NCBI GenBank assembly: GCA_900318275.1
Contig: ONJY01000003.1
Span: 1 to 64,000, forward strand
Length of the DNA stretch: 64,000 nucleotides
Origin: an uncultured Bacteroidales bacterium
GTDB lineage: Bacteria; Bacteroidota; Bacteroidia; Bacteroidales; P3
Direction of reading: 5' to 3'
Shown here: positions 25,155 through 33,860 of the stretch, piece after piece
Layout of the letters: each line of letters opens with the position of its first letter
Numbering within the stretch: position 1 is the stretch's first letter
Program-made: the position numbers and the translations under genes
Notes under the pieces: model-generated
What the model was told of the DNA's origin: nothing
Seen by the model: only the letters and a program-made list of their open reading frames with translations
Database searches by the model: none

Positions 25155-26150
25155 ATGAAATACAGACAATACAATATTGTAAACTTTTACAGAGAAGATA
25201 ATACTTTATTGGGTACATCGTGGGTTATTGTTGCCAATACAGCCGGATTAGATTCCAGCTGTGATTTGGGGTTTCCAGAAACAGACCTATATGGGAAAGG
25301 GGAGTATTCCGAGTTATTTATTGTTCAATACAACAACGAGGTCGTTGATGAGATTGAGGAAATCGCGCAATGCGGACAACTGTGGGTACCTGATACAAAA
25401 GACTGGCCAATTTACAAAGACGATAAGGTAATAGACGGTGTGCCCATTATTACCCACTACTACAAAGGTAAACGGAGAATAAAGGACACGCGAAGATCAA
25501 TAAATAATAACAAAAATCTGAATATCATTAGTTGGAAACCTCTCCGGCAGTTGATTCTTGAACAGAATAATGAAATAAAGCAACTGCAAGATCCTAATAC
25601 AGGAAAAAGTTTCTTTGTATGTGGAAAAGTAAAGGGCTATATTAGTCCTGCGGCAGAAAAAGTGTTAGAGAACAAAGATGCTGATGTTGCAGACTTTAAA
25701 GTGGCAATGGTTTCAAAGGAAGGAGAAAACCCTGTCCCGTGTCTTTTGACGGCAAGAAACCCAAATTCGAAAGTGCTACGCATAATAGACCAGAGCATTG
25801 ACAGGTCTCTAGAACGTGGGCATTGGCGTGATGCAGTTCCATTGATAAGGAAAAACATGGAAGAATGCCTAAAAGATATGCAGTGGTTCTCTGAAGAAAA
25901 ATATGATATTTTTCAGAAACATAAAGCCGATGACCCTAATGTTAATGACACTTCTGCCATTTTATATAACGCATTCTCCAACAACTGTGTCTCATATCTT
26001 TTGCCAACGATTAATGATTTATTGAAACTATTTTGGGAAGCGATATCCGATATGGATGGGGTGTATCCTGCAATGAATTATGAAAATCAGTTGGAGGATA
26101 TTCGTAATACGGTAAACTTGATACTTGAAGAAGGATGCCCCAAGGACTGA
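25155..26150 (+). CDS. Unknown protein (331 aa)
   Basis: I do not recognise a family. The N-terminal part is beta-rich (YRQYNIVNFYREDNTLLGTSWVIV). The middle has a basic stretch (YYKGKRRIKDTRRSINNNKN). The C-terminal third is helical (LERGHWRDAVPLIRKNMEECLKDMQWF). No signal peptide or membrane helix is visible. It follows the IF2-N-like gene by 15 bases with the same AT-rich composition. Its position between an HNH-like gene and an Mrr nuclease suggests a defence or mobile-island role; that is context only. Confidence 0.65.
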   Translation: MKYRQYNIVNFYREDNTLLGTSWVIVANTAGLDSSCDLGFPETDLYGKGEYSELFIVQYNNEVVDEIEEIAQCGQLWVPDTKDWPIYKDDKVIDGVPIITHYYKGKRRIKDTRRSINNNKNLNIISWKPLRQLILEQNNEIKQLQDPNTGKSFFVCGKVKGYISPAAEKVLENKDADVADFKVAMVSKEGENPVPCLLTARNPNSKVLRIIDQSIDRSLERGHWRDAVPLIRKNMEECLKDMQWFSEEKYDIFQKHKADDPNVNDTSAILYNAFSNNCVSYLLPTINDLLKLFWEAISDMDGVYPAMNYENQLEDIRNTVNLILEEGCPKD

Positions 26151-26210
26151 TGCTCACTTCAAAAAAGGATTTCTAATAGGTAGCCCTGCGGGCAATAAAT
26201 TATAAAAAAA

Positions 26211-26299
26211 GGCGTTATCAATAAGGGATTTATAGATTGGTTTATCAAAAAAATGGCGTTATTGAAAGTGAAATATTGAATTTATCAAAATGGCGTTAT
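26211..26299 (+). repeat. Three spaced copies of GGCGTTAT
   Basis: GGCGTTAT at 26211-26218, 26255-26262 and 26292-26299. The last two are each preceded by TTTATCAAAA and AT-rich sequence. Spacing is 44 and 37 bases. They lie between the unknown gene and the Mrr gene and could be protein-binding sites. Confidence 0.6.
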
Positions 26300-26308
26300 T
26301 AAATAGGA

Positions 26309-26668
26309 ATGGAATTAGTGGTTTATAATGAATGGCAAAAGAAAGGATACCCGCTGTGGTCGTCCTCTGCTGTCACCGATGCGGGACTAAACCGTCGGCA
26401 TAGCCGTCGGTGCACCTCGCATGTTGAGGATAGAAAGATGAAAGCTTTTTCTGATTCCTATACGCAGTTTGCCCACCCTCACCTCGGCGCCGAAGAATGC
26501 TCCTGGGGAGAAGGTAGAGAAAAGACCTTCCTCACTGCATTTAATTTTGATAATAAGGTGTTCGGTTCCCCTTCGGGGTGCCCCCAGGAGGCCGAAGAAC
26601 TCTTCGTCGCCACCGAGCGCAACGCCAAACTGCGCTACGAAGGCTACAAGAAACTCTCGGAGATGTAA
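26309..26668 (+). pseudogene. Possible gene remnant
   Basis: An open frame of 119 codons whose first ~85 residues look non-coding (mixed, low sense). The last ~24 (EELFVATERNAKLRYEGYKKL) read like a genuine C-terminus with GC-rich core-type codons. It may be the 3' end of a host gene left when accessory DNA inserted. No parent gene could be identified. Confidence 0.3.
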
Positions 26669-26681
26669 TATTCTCCACCCC

Positions 26682-26713
26682 AAGCTGGGCAGCCCGAGAG
26701 GGCTTCCCAGCTT
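26682..26713 (+). terminator. Hairpin with GAGA loop after the remnant
   Basis: AAGCTGGG-C-AGCCC pairs with GGGCT-T-CCCAGCTT around a GAGA tetraloop (26682-26713), with one C/T mismatch. AT-rich sequence but no T-run follows, so termination is uncertain. Confidence 0.6.
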
Positions 26714-26732
26714 CCAATAAAAAATAATTGTT

Positions 26733-27629
26733 ATGATACCGGAATTCAAACAATTCATTCTTCCTGTATTACAGTTCTTGGGTGACGGCAAAAGTCACAC
26801 TATAAAAGAATGTACAAATAATATCCAACAGATATTCTCATTATCTAATGAGGAAATGGAGCAACTGCTTCCCAGCGGCAGTGAAGGTATAGTAAAAAAT
26901 CGAACCAATTGGGCTCTGACATACTTAAAGAAATCAGGACTTGCATATTCTGAAAAACGTGGAATATTCCAAATCACAAAGTCTGGCAAGGAACTTCTCA
27001 AGAATCCACCCAACCCCATTACTCCCAAGTATTTGGCAGAGCATTATCCTACATTTAAGGACTTTGCAACGTCCAGTCCTATACCAGCATCTCAACCAAC
27101 TACCCCAATAGAACTGACTCCTATCGACGAACTTGATAGTGCATTCAAAAAAATCAATTCCCAACTCGCAGATGACCTATTGAATCAAATACTTCTAATG
27201 TCTCCGAAAGCATTTGAACTATTGGTGGTTAAACTGCTTGAAGCCATGGGATATGGTGATGGAACTATCACTCCATATACCAATGACGATGGTATTGATG
27301 GAGTAATAAATGAAGATAAACTCGGCCTCGATAAGATTTTTCTGCAGGCAAAACGATGGAAAACAGATGAGACAGTAGGGGCGCCCGAGGTACAAAAGTT
27401 TATTGGCGCAATAATTAGTCACGGTGGTACAAAAGGAGTGTTTGTAACCACTAGCAAATTCTCAAAGAAAGCATACGAGCTATCAACTGCCAGTATTAAA
27501 TTTATACTTATCGATGGCCAACGTCTGGCCAACCTGATGATACAGTATAACCTTGGTGTCAGCACATCTCAGGTGTATGCAATTAAAAAGGTGGATACCG
27601 ATTTCTTCAACGATGAGTTCGGAGAATGA
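26733..27629 (+). CDS. mrr: Mrr-type restriction endonuclease (type IV)
   Basis: It cleaves modified DNA. The N-terminal ~95 residues form the Mrr winged-helix domain (VLQFLGDGKSHTIKE, then YLKKSGLAYSEKRGIFQIT). The C-terminal Mrr catalytic domain begins at FELLVVKLLEAMGYG and carries the PD-(D/E)XK core NDDGIDG (D189) and Q205-A-K207, followed by GGTKGVFVTTSKFSKKA. Both the order and the ~300-residue length match E. coli Mrr. It precedes a second nuclease gene by 13 bases, suggesting a defence pair. The Q replacing E in the motif is normal in Mrr proteins. Confidence 0.92.
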   Translation: MIPEFKQFILPVLQFLGDGKSHTIKECTNNIQQIFSLSNEEMEQLLPSGSEGIVKNRTNWALTYLKKSGLAYSEKRGIFQITKSGKELLKNPPNPITPKYLAEHYPTFKDFATSSPIPASQPTTPIELTPIDELDSAFKKINSQLADDLLNQILLMSPKAFELLVVKLLEAMGYGDGTITPYTNDDGIDGVINEDKLGLDKIFLQAKRWKTDETVGAPEVQKFIGAIISHGGTKGVFVTTSKFSKKAYELSTASIKFILIDGQRLANLMIQYNLGVSTSQVYAIKKVDTDFFNDEFGE

Positions 27630-27642
27630 TAAATAGCATTCC

Positions 27643-28911
27643 ATGTTTATCCATCGTACCATCGGCAACAAGGAACTGTGGCAACGCGAGAAAACACTGT
27701 TTCTCACCTCGCGGCAGGCACCGATTGGGTGTTATGGGAAGGTGTTCCAATGGGTTGAAGGGTTCGACAGGTTCAATGATTGTGCCGTATGCTTTAATAC
27801 GTCAGAATTCGAGGAAGAAGTATTGAAGGCTTTACTGGTTTGTCATGTACCGACAACGCTGGTGGTAACTGGACGCTTTCACGACAATTATAATGTACAG
27901 ATTGAGCAGGCGCTTAAAGAAAACCGCCTGCTTATTTTAGTGTTGCAGCAAGAGGAAAACGATAAAGGATATACCGCTCGGCTGCGTAATCAATATGTCA
28001 TCGGCCAAGTACAGCATATCGTCTGCGGATACATCAACCCCAACGGCAGTATCTTCGGTCTGCTGGCAGGACTAAACAACATTACCCACTTGCTCGACAA
28101 GGAAGACATCCGCATGGCCGCCGAGCAGGAAGCAAAGCCATACCGCTGGACGGTGGCTGAGGACAAACGCCTGCTTCGGATGTTCTACGAAGATATGGGT
28201 ATCCATGCCATCCACAAGGCCATCAACCGCCCTTACAGCACTATATACAAACGTATTAAGGCATTGACGATGAATGACAAGGTGCTGAAAGGTCGTGAGT
28301 TCGAGGACTATGTGATAAATCTCTTTGACTTGCCGAACAATAAAAAACTTACGCTTAAAGAATGGCGCGGCGACAAATCTCTACCAGGTGTCTATCCAGA
28401 AAGCAATAGCGCACCTGACTTCGTGTTCGAATATGATGGAAAACCGTTTTCCATGGAGTGCAAATGGCGTAGCCATCTATCAAAAGACATCGAGAAAGAA
28501 TTGCTCCCTCCAGAGAGAATGGCATCCTTCCAACAATTCTCTACCGAGCGTCAAATGCCCGTCTATTTGCTCCTAGGCATAGGTGGCCTTCCCAATGACC
28601 CCGACAACCTATACTTCTCCTGTATTGATAAAGAATTCTCGGTAGAGACATTAGTCAATAGCGTTATTCCTTCGAAAGATTGCTTGATGGAAAAGATAAG
28701 CGGCCTATTCTTAACCGCCAAACACTCTAATCACATGCAAGAACAGAAGGCATTGTACCCCAACGCATACAAACCTTGGAGCGAAGACGACGATGAGTTG
28801 TTGACGAAGCAATATAAAGAAGGAACATCCGTAAAAGAACTGATGTCATTATTCCAACGCAACCGTGGTGGGATAGCGTCAAGACTTCATAAATTGGGTT
28901 TGACAAAATAG
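27643..28911 (+). CDS. Fusion: DprA/SLOG-like domain, two SANT-like HTHs, PD-(D/E)XK nuclease (422 aa)
   Basis: Residues 1-~155 resemble a DprA/SLOG-type Rossmann domain (LFLTSRQAPIGCYGKVFQWV, then FNDCAVCFNTSEFEEEVLKALL and TTLVVTGRF). A SANT/Myb-like helix-turn-helix starts at about 167 (YRWTVAEDKRLLRMF). A PD-(D/E)XK fold follows, with D259 in PDFVFEYDG and E272-C-K274. A second SANT-like domain (PWSEDDDELLTKQYKEGTSVKEL) ends the chain. The SLOG-like part may bind a nucleotide signal and the HTHs DNA, making a signal-gated nuclease; this is inference. It is 13 bases after mrr and followed by a terminator. Confidence 0.75.
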   Translation: MFIHRTIGNKELWQREKTLFLTSRQAPIGCYGKVFQWVEGFDRFNDCAVCFNTSEFEEEVLKALLVCHVPTTLVVTGRFHDNYNVQIEQALKENRLLILVLQQEENDKGYTARLRNQYVIGQVQHIVCGYINPNGSIFGLLAGLNNITHLLDKEDIRMAAEQEAKPYRWTVAEDKRLLRMFYEDMGIHAIHKAINRPYSTIYKRIKALTMNDKVLKGREFEDYVINLFDLPNNKKLTLKEWRGDKSLPGVYPESNSAPDFVFEYDGKPFSMECKWRSHLSKDIEKELLPPERMASFQQFSTERQMPVYLLLGIGGLPNDPDNLYFSCIDKEFSVETLVNSVIPSKDCLMEKISGLFLTAKHSNHMQEQKALYPNAYKPWSEDDDELLTKQYKEGTSVKELMSLFQRNRGGIASRLHKLGLTK

Positions 28912-28934
28912 TCGTTACCGAGTGCTGCCTAATT

Positions 28935-28977
28935 CGACACATCGCGATGCGGCTTTATTGCTGTGTCGCGATTTTTT
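28935..28977 (+). terminator. Terminator at the end of the accessory block
   Basis: CGACACA (28935-28941) pairs with TGTGTCG (28962-28968); alternatively ATCGCGA (28941-28947) pairs with TCGCGAT (28966-28972). A run of T's follows to 28977. Confidence 0.75.
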
Positions 28978-28979
28978 CG

Positions 28980-28987
28980 TATTTTTG
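28980..28987 (+). promoter_or_regulatory. -7 promoter box for the prenyltransferase operon
   Basis: TATTTTTG fits TAnnTTTG, 53 bases upstream of ATG 29041. No good TTTG at -33 was found. Confidence 0.6.
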
Positions 28988-29040
28988 CAGCGGAAAACAA
29001 ACTATATAACTACTGTGAACAATCTAAACAATAGCAACTA

Positions 29041-30060
29041 ATGAGTAAGAATACGATAGAACGATGGCTAAAAAATGCCCGTGTGGGGGCCACTATGCAG
29101 AGTCTGATGCCCTCGGTGGTGGCGGTGGTTACCGCTATAGGGGCGGAAGGGTTCTCGTGGTGGCTGGCCCTGGTGGCTGTGGCCGGAGTGTGGTGCGCAC
29201 ATCTGGCGTGCAACCTGATTGACGACTACTTCGACTACAAAGCCGACATGCTGAAAGACCGGCAGGAGGTGGTGCGCAAGGGCATCAAAGCCTACACAGC
29301 CAAATATCCGTATCTGACCGACGGGTCGGCAACCTTGGGAAGCCTGAGGATGGCGATAGCAGCGTTTGTACTGCTGGCGGCGGCCTGCGGCCTGGTGATC
29401 GGTTGGCAGCGCGACTGGGCGATACTGCTGATAGCGCTGGCGGCAGGTCTGCTGGGATTCTTCTATTCGGCGCCTCCAATAAAGTTCTGCTACTGGGGCA
29501 TGGGCGAGGTGGTGACGGGCCTGATATTCGGGCCGCTGCTGATGGCGGGCGTCTATTGGGCGGCGTCGGGAGTGATGGACCAGAAGGTGCTGGCGGTCTC
29601 GGTGCCGATAGGTCTGCTGGTGGTGAACATACTCTATACCCACAGCATGATAGACCTGGAAGGTGATGCCGCCTCCGACAAGCTGACTTTGGCGGGCGTG
29701 ATGAAGTACGGCTGGGCAAAGCTGGCGATGAGCTGGGTAATCAACTTCACCCCCTACCTCTGTGTGGTAGTGGCGGTGGCCATGGGATGGCTGCATTTGG
29801 CCTATCTGGCGGTGTTGTTGGAGCTGCCACGTTCGATATGGCTCTACTGGTCGCTGGTGCAGTTTGTGAAAGGTGCCGACTTCGAGAAAGAGCTGGAGCA
29901 CCCCCGCAGGATGCTTGGACCGATGCCCAAAGACTGGGCTGGAATACGCAAGGCGGGACTGGATTGGTTCCTGATACGCTGGATAACCGCCCGCAACATC
30001 GTCAGCGGCTTCTGCCTGGCGTTTATGGTGGTTAAGATAGTATTGTTATTCGTGAAATAA
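29041..30060 (+). CDS. UbiA-family prenyltransferase (MenA-like)
   Basis: It probably transfers a polyprenyl chain to an aromatic acceptor, most likely dihydroxynaphthoate in menaquinone synthesis. The first Asp-rich motif is NLIDDYFDYKAD near residue 60. The second is DLEGDAASDK near 206. Seven to nine hydrophobic helices span the chain (AIAAFVLLAAACGLVIGW and others). The length of 339 fits UbiA enzymes. MenA is the likeliest member, but the acceptor cannot be read from sequence. A radical SAM gene follows after 10 bases. It marks the return to GC-rich core genome. Confidence 0.82.
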   Translation: MSKNTIERWLKNARVGATMQSLMPSVVAVVTAIGAEGFSWWLALVAVAGVWCAHLACNLIDDYFDYKADMLKDRQEVVRKGIKAYTAKYPYLTDGSATLGSLRMAIAAFVLLAAACGLVIGWQRDWAILLIALAAGLLGFFYSAPPIKFCYWGMGEVVTGLIFGPLLMAGVYWAASGVMDQKVLAVSVPIGLLVVNILYTHSMIDLEGDAASDKLTLAGVMKYGWAKLAMSWVINFTPYLCVVVAVAMGWLHLAYLAVLLELPRSIWLYWSLVQFVKGADFEKELEHPRRMLGPMPKDWAGIRKAGLDWFLIRWITARNIVSGFCLAFMVVKIVLLFVK

Positions 30061-30070
30061 GCACTTCGTT

Positions 30071-30976
30071 ATGGCCAATATGTTTTCGCAGATGTGCTAT
30101 CTGGCACAATGGTTTGTAAGGGCACGTTTCTTCGGCCGCAGGGCACCGATGCAGAGCGTGCTGTTTATCACCGATAGGTGCAACCTTTCGTGCAAACATT
30201 GTTCCGTCTACAACCACACCAACCCGACCAGCAAGAGCTACGAGCAGATACGCGAGGAGCTGGAATACTGCCATTCGCTGGGGTCGCGGTTCGTCGACTT
30301 CGAGGGTGGCGAACCCCTCCTGTGGCGCGATGGCGACAAGACGGTCAACGACCTCTGCGACCTCGCCCACGAGCTGGGATTCTACTCCTGCACCATCACC
30401 ACCAACGCGCAGCGCCCCTTTGCCGGCTGCCGGGCCGACAGCATCTGGGTGAGCCTCGACGGCATAGGGAAATACCACGAGGCCGTGAGGGGCGAGGGCA
30501 CCTTTGCCCGACTGGAGGAGAACGTGGCCGGCTGCGGCCACAAGGCGCTGTCGGTGTCGATGTCGGTGAACACGCTCAACTGCGACTGCGTCACACAGGT
30601 GCTCGACTATGTGAAGGCGAGCCCATACATCAAATCAATCTCGTTCAACTTCCACACCCCCTTCCCCGGCACAGAGAGCCTGACTCTGCCGCAGGACAAG
30701 CGCGAAGAGGTCATCGACACCATCATCCGCTACAAGAAGAATGGCTACCCGGTGATGAACACCCGGGCGGGCCTGACACGTATGAAGCGGCTCAACCTCA
30801 AGAAACGCTGCTGGATAACAAACTATATACTCCCCGACGGCTCGAAACACCCGATACCTGTATGTGGCGAAGCGGGCGGCTGCGAGCAATGCGGCTTCTC
30901 GATGGCGGGCGAGATGGACGCCGTGTTCCATTTTTGCCCCGAGACCATCCTCGCCGGCCTCGACCTGAGAGTCTGA
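30071..30976 (+). CDS. Radical SAM protein (301 aa)
   Basis: A CxxxCxxC cluster motif (C37, C41, C44 in DRCNLSCKHC) binds the 4Fe-4S that cleaves S-adenosylmethionine. GGEPLL near residue 80 is the SAM-binding segment. The C-terminus has further cysteines (CGEAGGCEQCGFS and HFCPE) that may bind an auxiliary cluster, as in SPASM-type or HpnH-like enzymes. The substrate is unknown. It follows the prenyltransferase by 10 bases and is probably co-transcribed, so a role in quinone or isoprenoid chemistry is possible. Confidence 0.85.
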   Translation: MANMFSQMCYLAQWFVRARFFGRRAPMQSVLFITDRCNLSCKHCSVYNHTNPTSKSYEQIREELEYCHSLGSRFVDFEGGEPLLWRDGDKTVNDLCDLAHELGFYSCTITTNAQRPFAGCRADSIWVSLDGIGKYHEAVRGEGTFARLEENVAGCGHKALSVSMSVNTLNCDCVTQVLDYVKASPYIKSISFNFHTPFPGTESLTLPQDKREEVIDTIIRYKKNGYPVMNTRAGLTRMKRLNLKKRCWITNYILPDGSKHPIPVCGEAGGCEQCGFSMAGEMDAVFHFCPETILAGLDLRV

Positions 30977-30978
30977 AA

Positions 30979-31006
30979 GGTTATGGGTTATAGGTTATGG
31001 GTTATA
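30979..31006 (+). repeat. Four tandem heptanucleotides (GGTTATG/GGTTATA)
   Basis: GGTTATG-GGTTATA repeated twice in perfect phase, immediately after the radical SAM stop codon. One of several heptamer arrays in this window. Confidence 0.9.
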
Positions 31007-31089
31007 GAGGGCTGACGCGGCTCTTTTTAACCACATTCCTCAAACAAAACGAAGAAAGCCGAGGCCAGTTTTTGTTGAAATGAGCAATA

Positions 31090-31122
31090 TTTGCTATGAC
31101 TGAAATATTTTTCGTATCTTTG
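31090..31122 (+). promoter_or_regulatory. Promoter for the YraN gene
   Basis: TTTG at 31090-31093 and TATCTTTG at 31115-31122, 21 bases apart; the ATG follows at 31145. Confidence 0.75.
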
Positions 31123-31144
31123 CAACATTAAACCTTACTGTTCT

Positions 31145-31606
31145 ATGCCACTACTGAAGGTCCATATCCATCGCGAAAACAAACTCACGCCGGAGCAGAG
31201 GCGCGAGGCGCTGGAATTGGGCAAACTCGGTGAGCAGATGGCCACGAAATATCTTGAGGACAACGGATATACCATCCTTGAACACAACTATCGCAAGGGG
31301 CATCTGGAAATAGATATCATCGCTCTTGACCCACATTCGGAGTTTAACGCCCCCTACTCGGAAAAGAAAGGCCTCGGCGACCTAGTCATCATCGAGGTGA
31401 AAACGCGTTCCTACGACACTGTCCTACAACCCGAGAGCGCCGTCGACCATCAGAAGCGGCTCAATCTGATACGGCTCGGCAACCAGTACATCCGAAACCA
31501 CGGGCGCAAGGAGAATGTACGGCTCGATGTTATCGCCATTGTTAAAGGCGAAAATGGTGTGGAACTCAAGCATATCAAAAACGCTTTCAACGTCATGAGA
31601 TTCTAG
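31145..31606 (+). CDS. YraN/UPF0102 family protein (153 aa)
   Basis: A small PD-(D/E)XK-fold nuclease-like protein of unclear physiological role, widely conserved in bacteria. Family motifs visible are LGKLGEQMATKYLEDNGYTILEHNYR, then GHLEIDIIALD with the catalytic-site D, and VIIEVKTRS with the E-x-K pair, followed by RLDVIAI. The N-terminus is about 20 residues longer than usual (MPLLKVHIHRENKLTPEQ), but the promoter position supports this start. It is a single-gene unit between two promoters. Confidence 0.92.
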   Translation: MPLLKVHIHRENKLTPEQRREALELGKLGEQMATKYLEDNGYTILEHNYRKGHLEIDIIALDPHSEFNAPYSEKKGLGDLVIIEVKTRSYDTVLQPESAVDHQKRLNLIRLGNQYIRNHGRKENVRLDVIAIVKGENGVELKHIKNAFNVMRF

Positions 31607-31628
31607 TTAACCTTTTTCGAAAATATAT

Positions 31629-31659
31629 TTTGTTGGATAGCGAAAAGTTTGTATCTTTG
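31629..31659 (+). promoter_or_regulatory. Promoter for sodB
   Basis: TTTG at 31629-31632 and TATCTTTG at 31652-31659, 19 bases apart; the ATG is at 31695. Confidence 0.75.
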
Positions 31660-31694
31660 CATTTTAAAAGAAGAAACCTTAAAAAAACACGAGT

Positions 31695-32288
31695 ATGAAG
31701 GATATAATGCCTGTAAACGGACAGTTTGCGATGCCCACGCTGGGCTACGACAACCTTGGTGATGTCATCAGCAAGGAGACTCTGGGCTTCCACTATGGCA
31801 AGCACCTGAAGGCCTATGTGGACAACCTCAACAAGGCGCTGCCGGGCAGCGGTCTGGAAGGACTCTCGCTCACCGAGGTGGTGAAGAAGGCCGAGGGCGG
31901 CATGTTCAACAATGCCGGCCAGGTGCTGAACCACACCATGTATTTCGAGCAGTTCAGCAACTCGCCCAAGGCCATGAGTCCGAAGCTCACAGCACTCTTG
32001 GAGCGCGACTTCGGCTCGGTGGAGGCTTTCAAGAAAGAGTTCGAGCAGAAAGGTGCCACACTCTTCGGCAGCGGCTGGGTATGGCTCTCGATGGACAAAG
32101 AGTGCAAGTTGGTCATCACACAGCAGCGCAACGCCGAGAACCCCGTGACCATGGGTCTGCAGCCTCTGCTGACCTTCGACGTGTGGGAGCATGCCTACTA
32201 CCTCGACTGGCAGAACCGCCGCGCCGACCACCTCGCCGCTCTGTGGCAGATTGTCGACTGGGCCATCGTTGAAGGACGCTTATGTTAG
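31695..32288 (+). CDS. sodB: Superoxide dismutase, Fe/Mn type
   Basis: It converts superoxide to oxygen and hydrogen peroxide in the cytosol. Metal ligands are in place: H33 in GFHYGKH, His in QVLNHTMYF, and Asp and His in FDVWEHAYYLDW. FNNAGQVLNHT and GSGWVWLS are family signatures. The 197-residue length is normal. Bacteroidota enzymes of this type are often cambialistic (Fe or Mn), which sequence alone does not settle. The yifB gene starts 7 bases before its stop, so the two are translationally coupled. Confidence 0.97.
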   Translation: MKDIMPVNGQFAMPTLGYDNLGDVISKETLGFHYGKHLKAYVDNLNKALPGSGLEGLSLTEVVKKAEGGMFNNAGQVLNHTMYFEQFSNSPKAMSPKLTALLERDFGSVEAFKKEFEQKGATLFGSGWVWLSMDKECKLVITQQRNAENPVTMGLQPLLTFDVWEHAYYLDWQNRRADHLAALWQIVDWAIVEGRLC

Positions 32289-33820
32289 TTAAGACATATG
32301 GCAGCGCCATTGTTGGTGTCAACGCGCTGATGGTAACTGTGGAGGTGACCGTCGGCGATGGGCTTGGTTTCTTTATGGTGGGTCTGCCCGACAACGCCGT
32401 AAAGGAGAGCGCCCAACGCATCGTGTCAGCCTTTGAGGAGAGTGGCTACCGCATCCCCGGCCAGCGCATCACGGTCAATTTAGCACCTGCCGACCTGAAA
32501 AAAGAAGGCTCCGCTTACGACCTCACCATCGCTGTTGCCACTCTCGGGTCTCTGGGCTACATGAAAGCTGACGACCTCGACAAATACGTCATCATGGGCG
32601 AGTTGGGCCTCGACGGCTCTTTGCGCCCCATCAAAGGTGTGCTGCCCATAGCCATCGAGGCAAGAAAACAGCAATACAAAGGCATCATAGTGCCCACCGA
32701 GAACGCCCGCGAGGCCGCCATCGTCAACAACCTCGAGGTCTACGGCGCCCACTCGCTGAAGGAGGTCATTGATTTCTTCAACGGCGAGGGCTCTCTTGAA
32801 CAGACCATCGTGGACACCCGCGCCGAGTTCGCCCGCTCGCTCAACAGCTACGAATACGACTTCGCCGACGTCAAGGGGCAGGAGACCGTTAAGCGCTGCC
32901 TTGAGATTGCTGCCGCCGGCGGCCACAACGCCATCATGATAGGCCCCCCGGGCAGCGGCAAGACCATGCTCGCCAAACGCATGCCTGGCATCCTGCCGCC
33001 GCTTACGCTCAGCGAGAGCCTCGAGACCACCCAGATACATTCGGTGGCGGGACTCATGCACAAGGAGGACTCGCTGATAGCCGTGCGCCCCTTCCGTGCC
33101 CCACATCACACCATCTCGGATGTTGCCTTGGTCGGCGGCGGGATAAACCCCAAGCCGGGCGAGATATCGTTGGCCCACAACGGGGTGCTCTTCCTCGACG
33201 AGCTGCCGGAGTTCAAGCGCACGGTACTTGAGGTGTTACGTCAGCCCATGGAGGAGCGCCGCGTGACCATCTCGCGCGCCAAGATGACCATCGAGTATCC
33301 GGCGGCATTCATGCTCATCGCCGCCATGAACCCCTGCCCCTGCGGCTACTACAACCACCCCACCATACCCTGCACTTGTCCGCCGGGTGCCGTCAAGCGC
33401 TACCTCAACAAAGTCAGCGGCCCCCTGATGGACCGTATCGACCTCCACATCGAAGTGACGCCTGTACCGGTGAGTCAGCTCAACCGTGAGGAGAAATCCG
33501 AGAGCAGCGCTGCGATAAGGGAGCGTGTCGTCGCCGCCCGCGCCATACAGACGGCCCGTTTCGCCGCCAACCTGGGCGTGCATTGCAACGCCCAGATGGG
33601 CAGCAAACTCACACGCCAGTACTGCGTGCTCACCGACGAGTGCCGCACCATCATGGAGCAGGCAATGAACCGCTTAGGGCTTAGTGCCCGTGCCTACGAC
33701 CGCATCCTGCGTGTTGCCCGCACCATCGCCGACCTCGAAGCCGCTCCCGACATCACCCCCGACCACCTGCGCGAGGCCATCACCTACCGCAGCCTCGACC
33801 GCGACAGTTGGGGAAGGTGA
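32282..33820 (+). CDS. YifB/ComM-type Mg-chelatase-like AAA+ ATPase
   Basis: A hexameric helicase-like ATPase; the ComM homolog promotes branch migration in natural transformation. The N-terminal YifB domain (TYGSAIVGVNALMVTVEVTVG, FFMVGLPDNAVKES) precedes Walker A GPPGSGKT near residue 222, the conserved FRAPHHTISD, Walker B VLFLDELPEF, and AMNPCPCGYY with the Cys-rich loop and a C-terminal Mg_chelatase_C domain (YDRILRVARTIADLE). Length 512 matches the family. It overlaps sodB by 7 bases. Confidence 0.96.
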   Translation: MLVKTYGSAIVGVNALMVTVEVTVGDGLGFFMVGLPDNAVKESAQRIVSAFEESGYRIPGQRITVNLAPADLKKEGSAYDLTIAVATLGSLGYMKADDLDKYVIMGELGLDGSLRPIKGVLPIAIEARKQQYKGIIVPTENAREAAIVNNLEVYGAHSLKEVIDFFNGEGSLEQTIVDTRAEFARSLNSYEYDFADVKGQETVKRCLEIAAAGGHNAIMIGPPGSGKTMLAKRMPGILPPLTLSESLETTQIHSVAGLMHKEDSLIAVRPFRAPHHTISDVALVGGGINPKPGEISLAHNGVLFLDELPEFKRTVLEVLRQPMEERRVTISRAKMTIEYPAAFMLIAAMNPCPCGYYNHPTIPCTCPPGAVKRYLNKVSGPLMDRIDLHIEVTPVPVSQLNREEKSESSAAIRERVVAARAIQTARFAANLGVHCNAQMGSKLTRQYCVLTDECRTIMEQAMNRLGLSARAYDRILRVARTIADLEAAPDITPDHLREAITYRSLDRDSWGR

Positions 33821-33822
33821 GG

Positions 33823-33850
33823 GAGTTAAGAGTTAGGAGTTAAAAGTTAG
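33823..33850 (+). repeat. Four tandem heptanucleotides (GAGTTAA type)
   Basis: GAGTTAA-GAGTTAG-GAGTTAA-AAGTTAG in the short spacer between yifB and rmuC. The first 21 bases recur exactly at 39000-39020. Confidence 0.9.
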
Positions 33851-33860
33851 TGCATTACCT

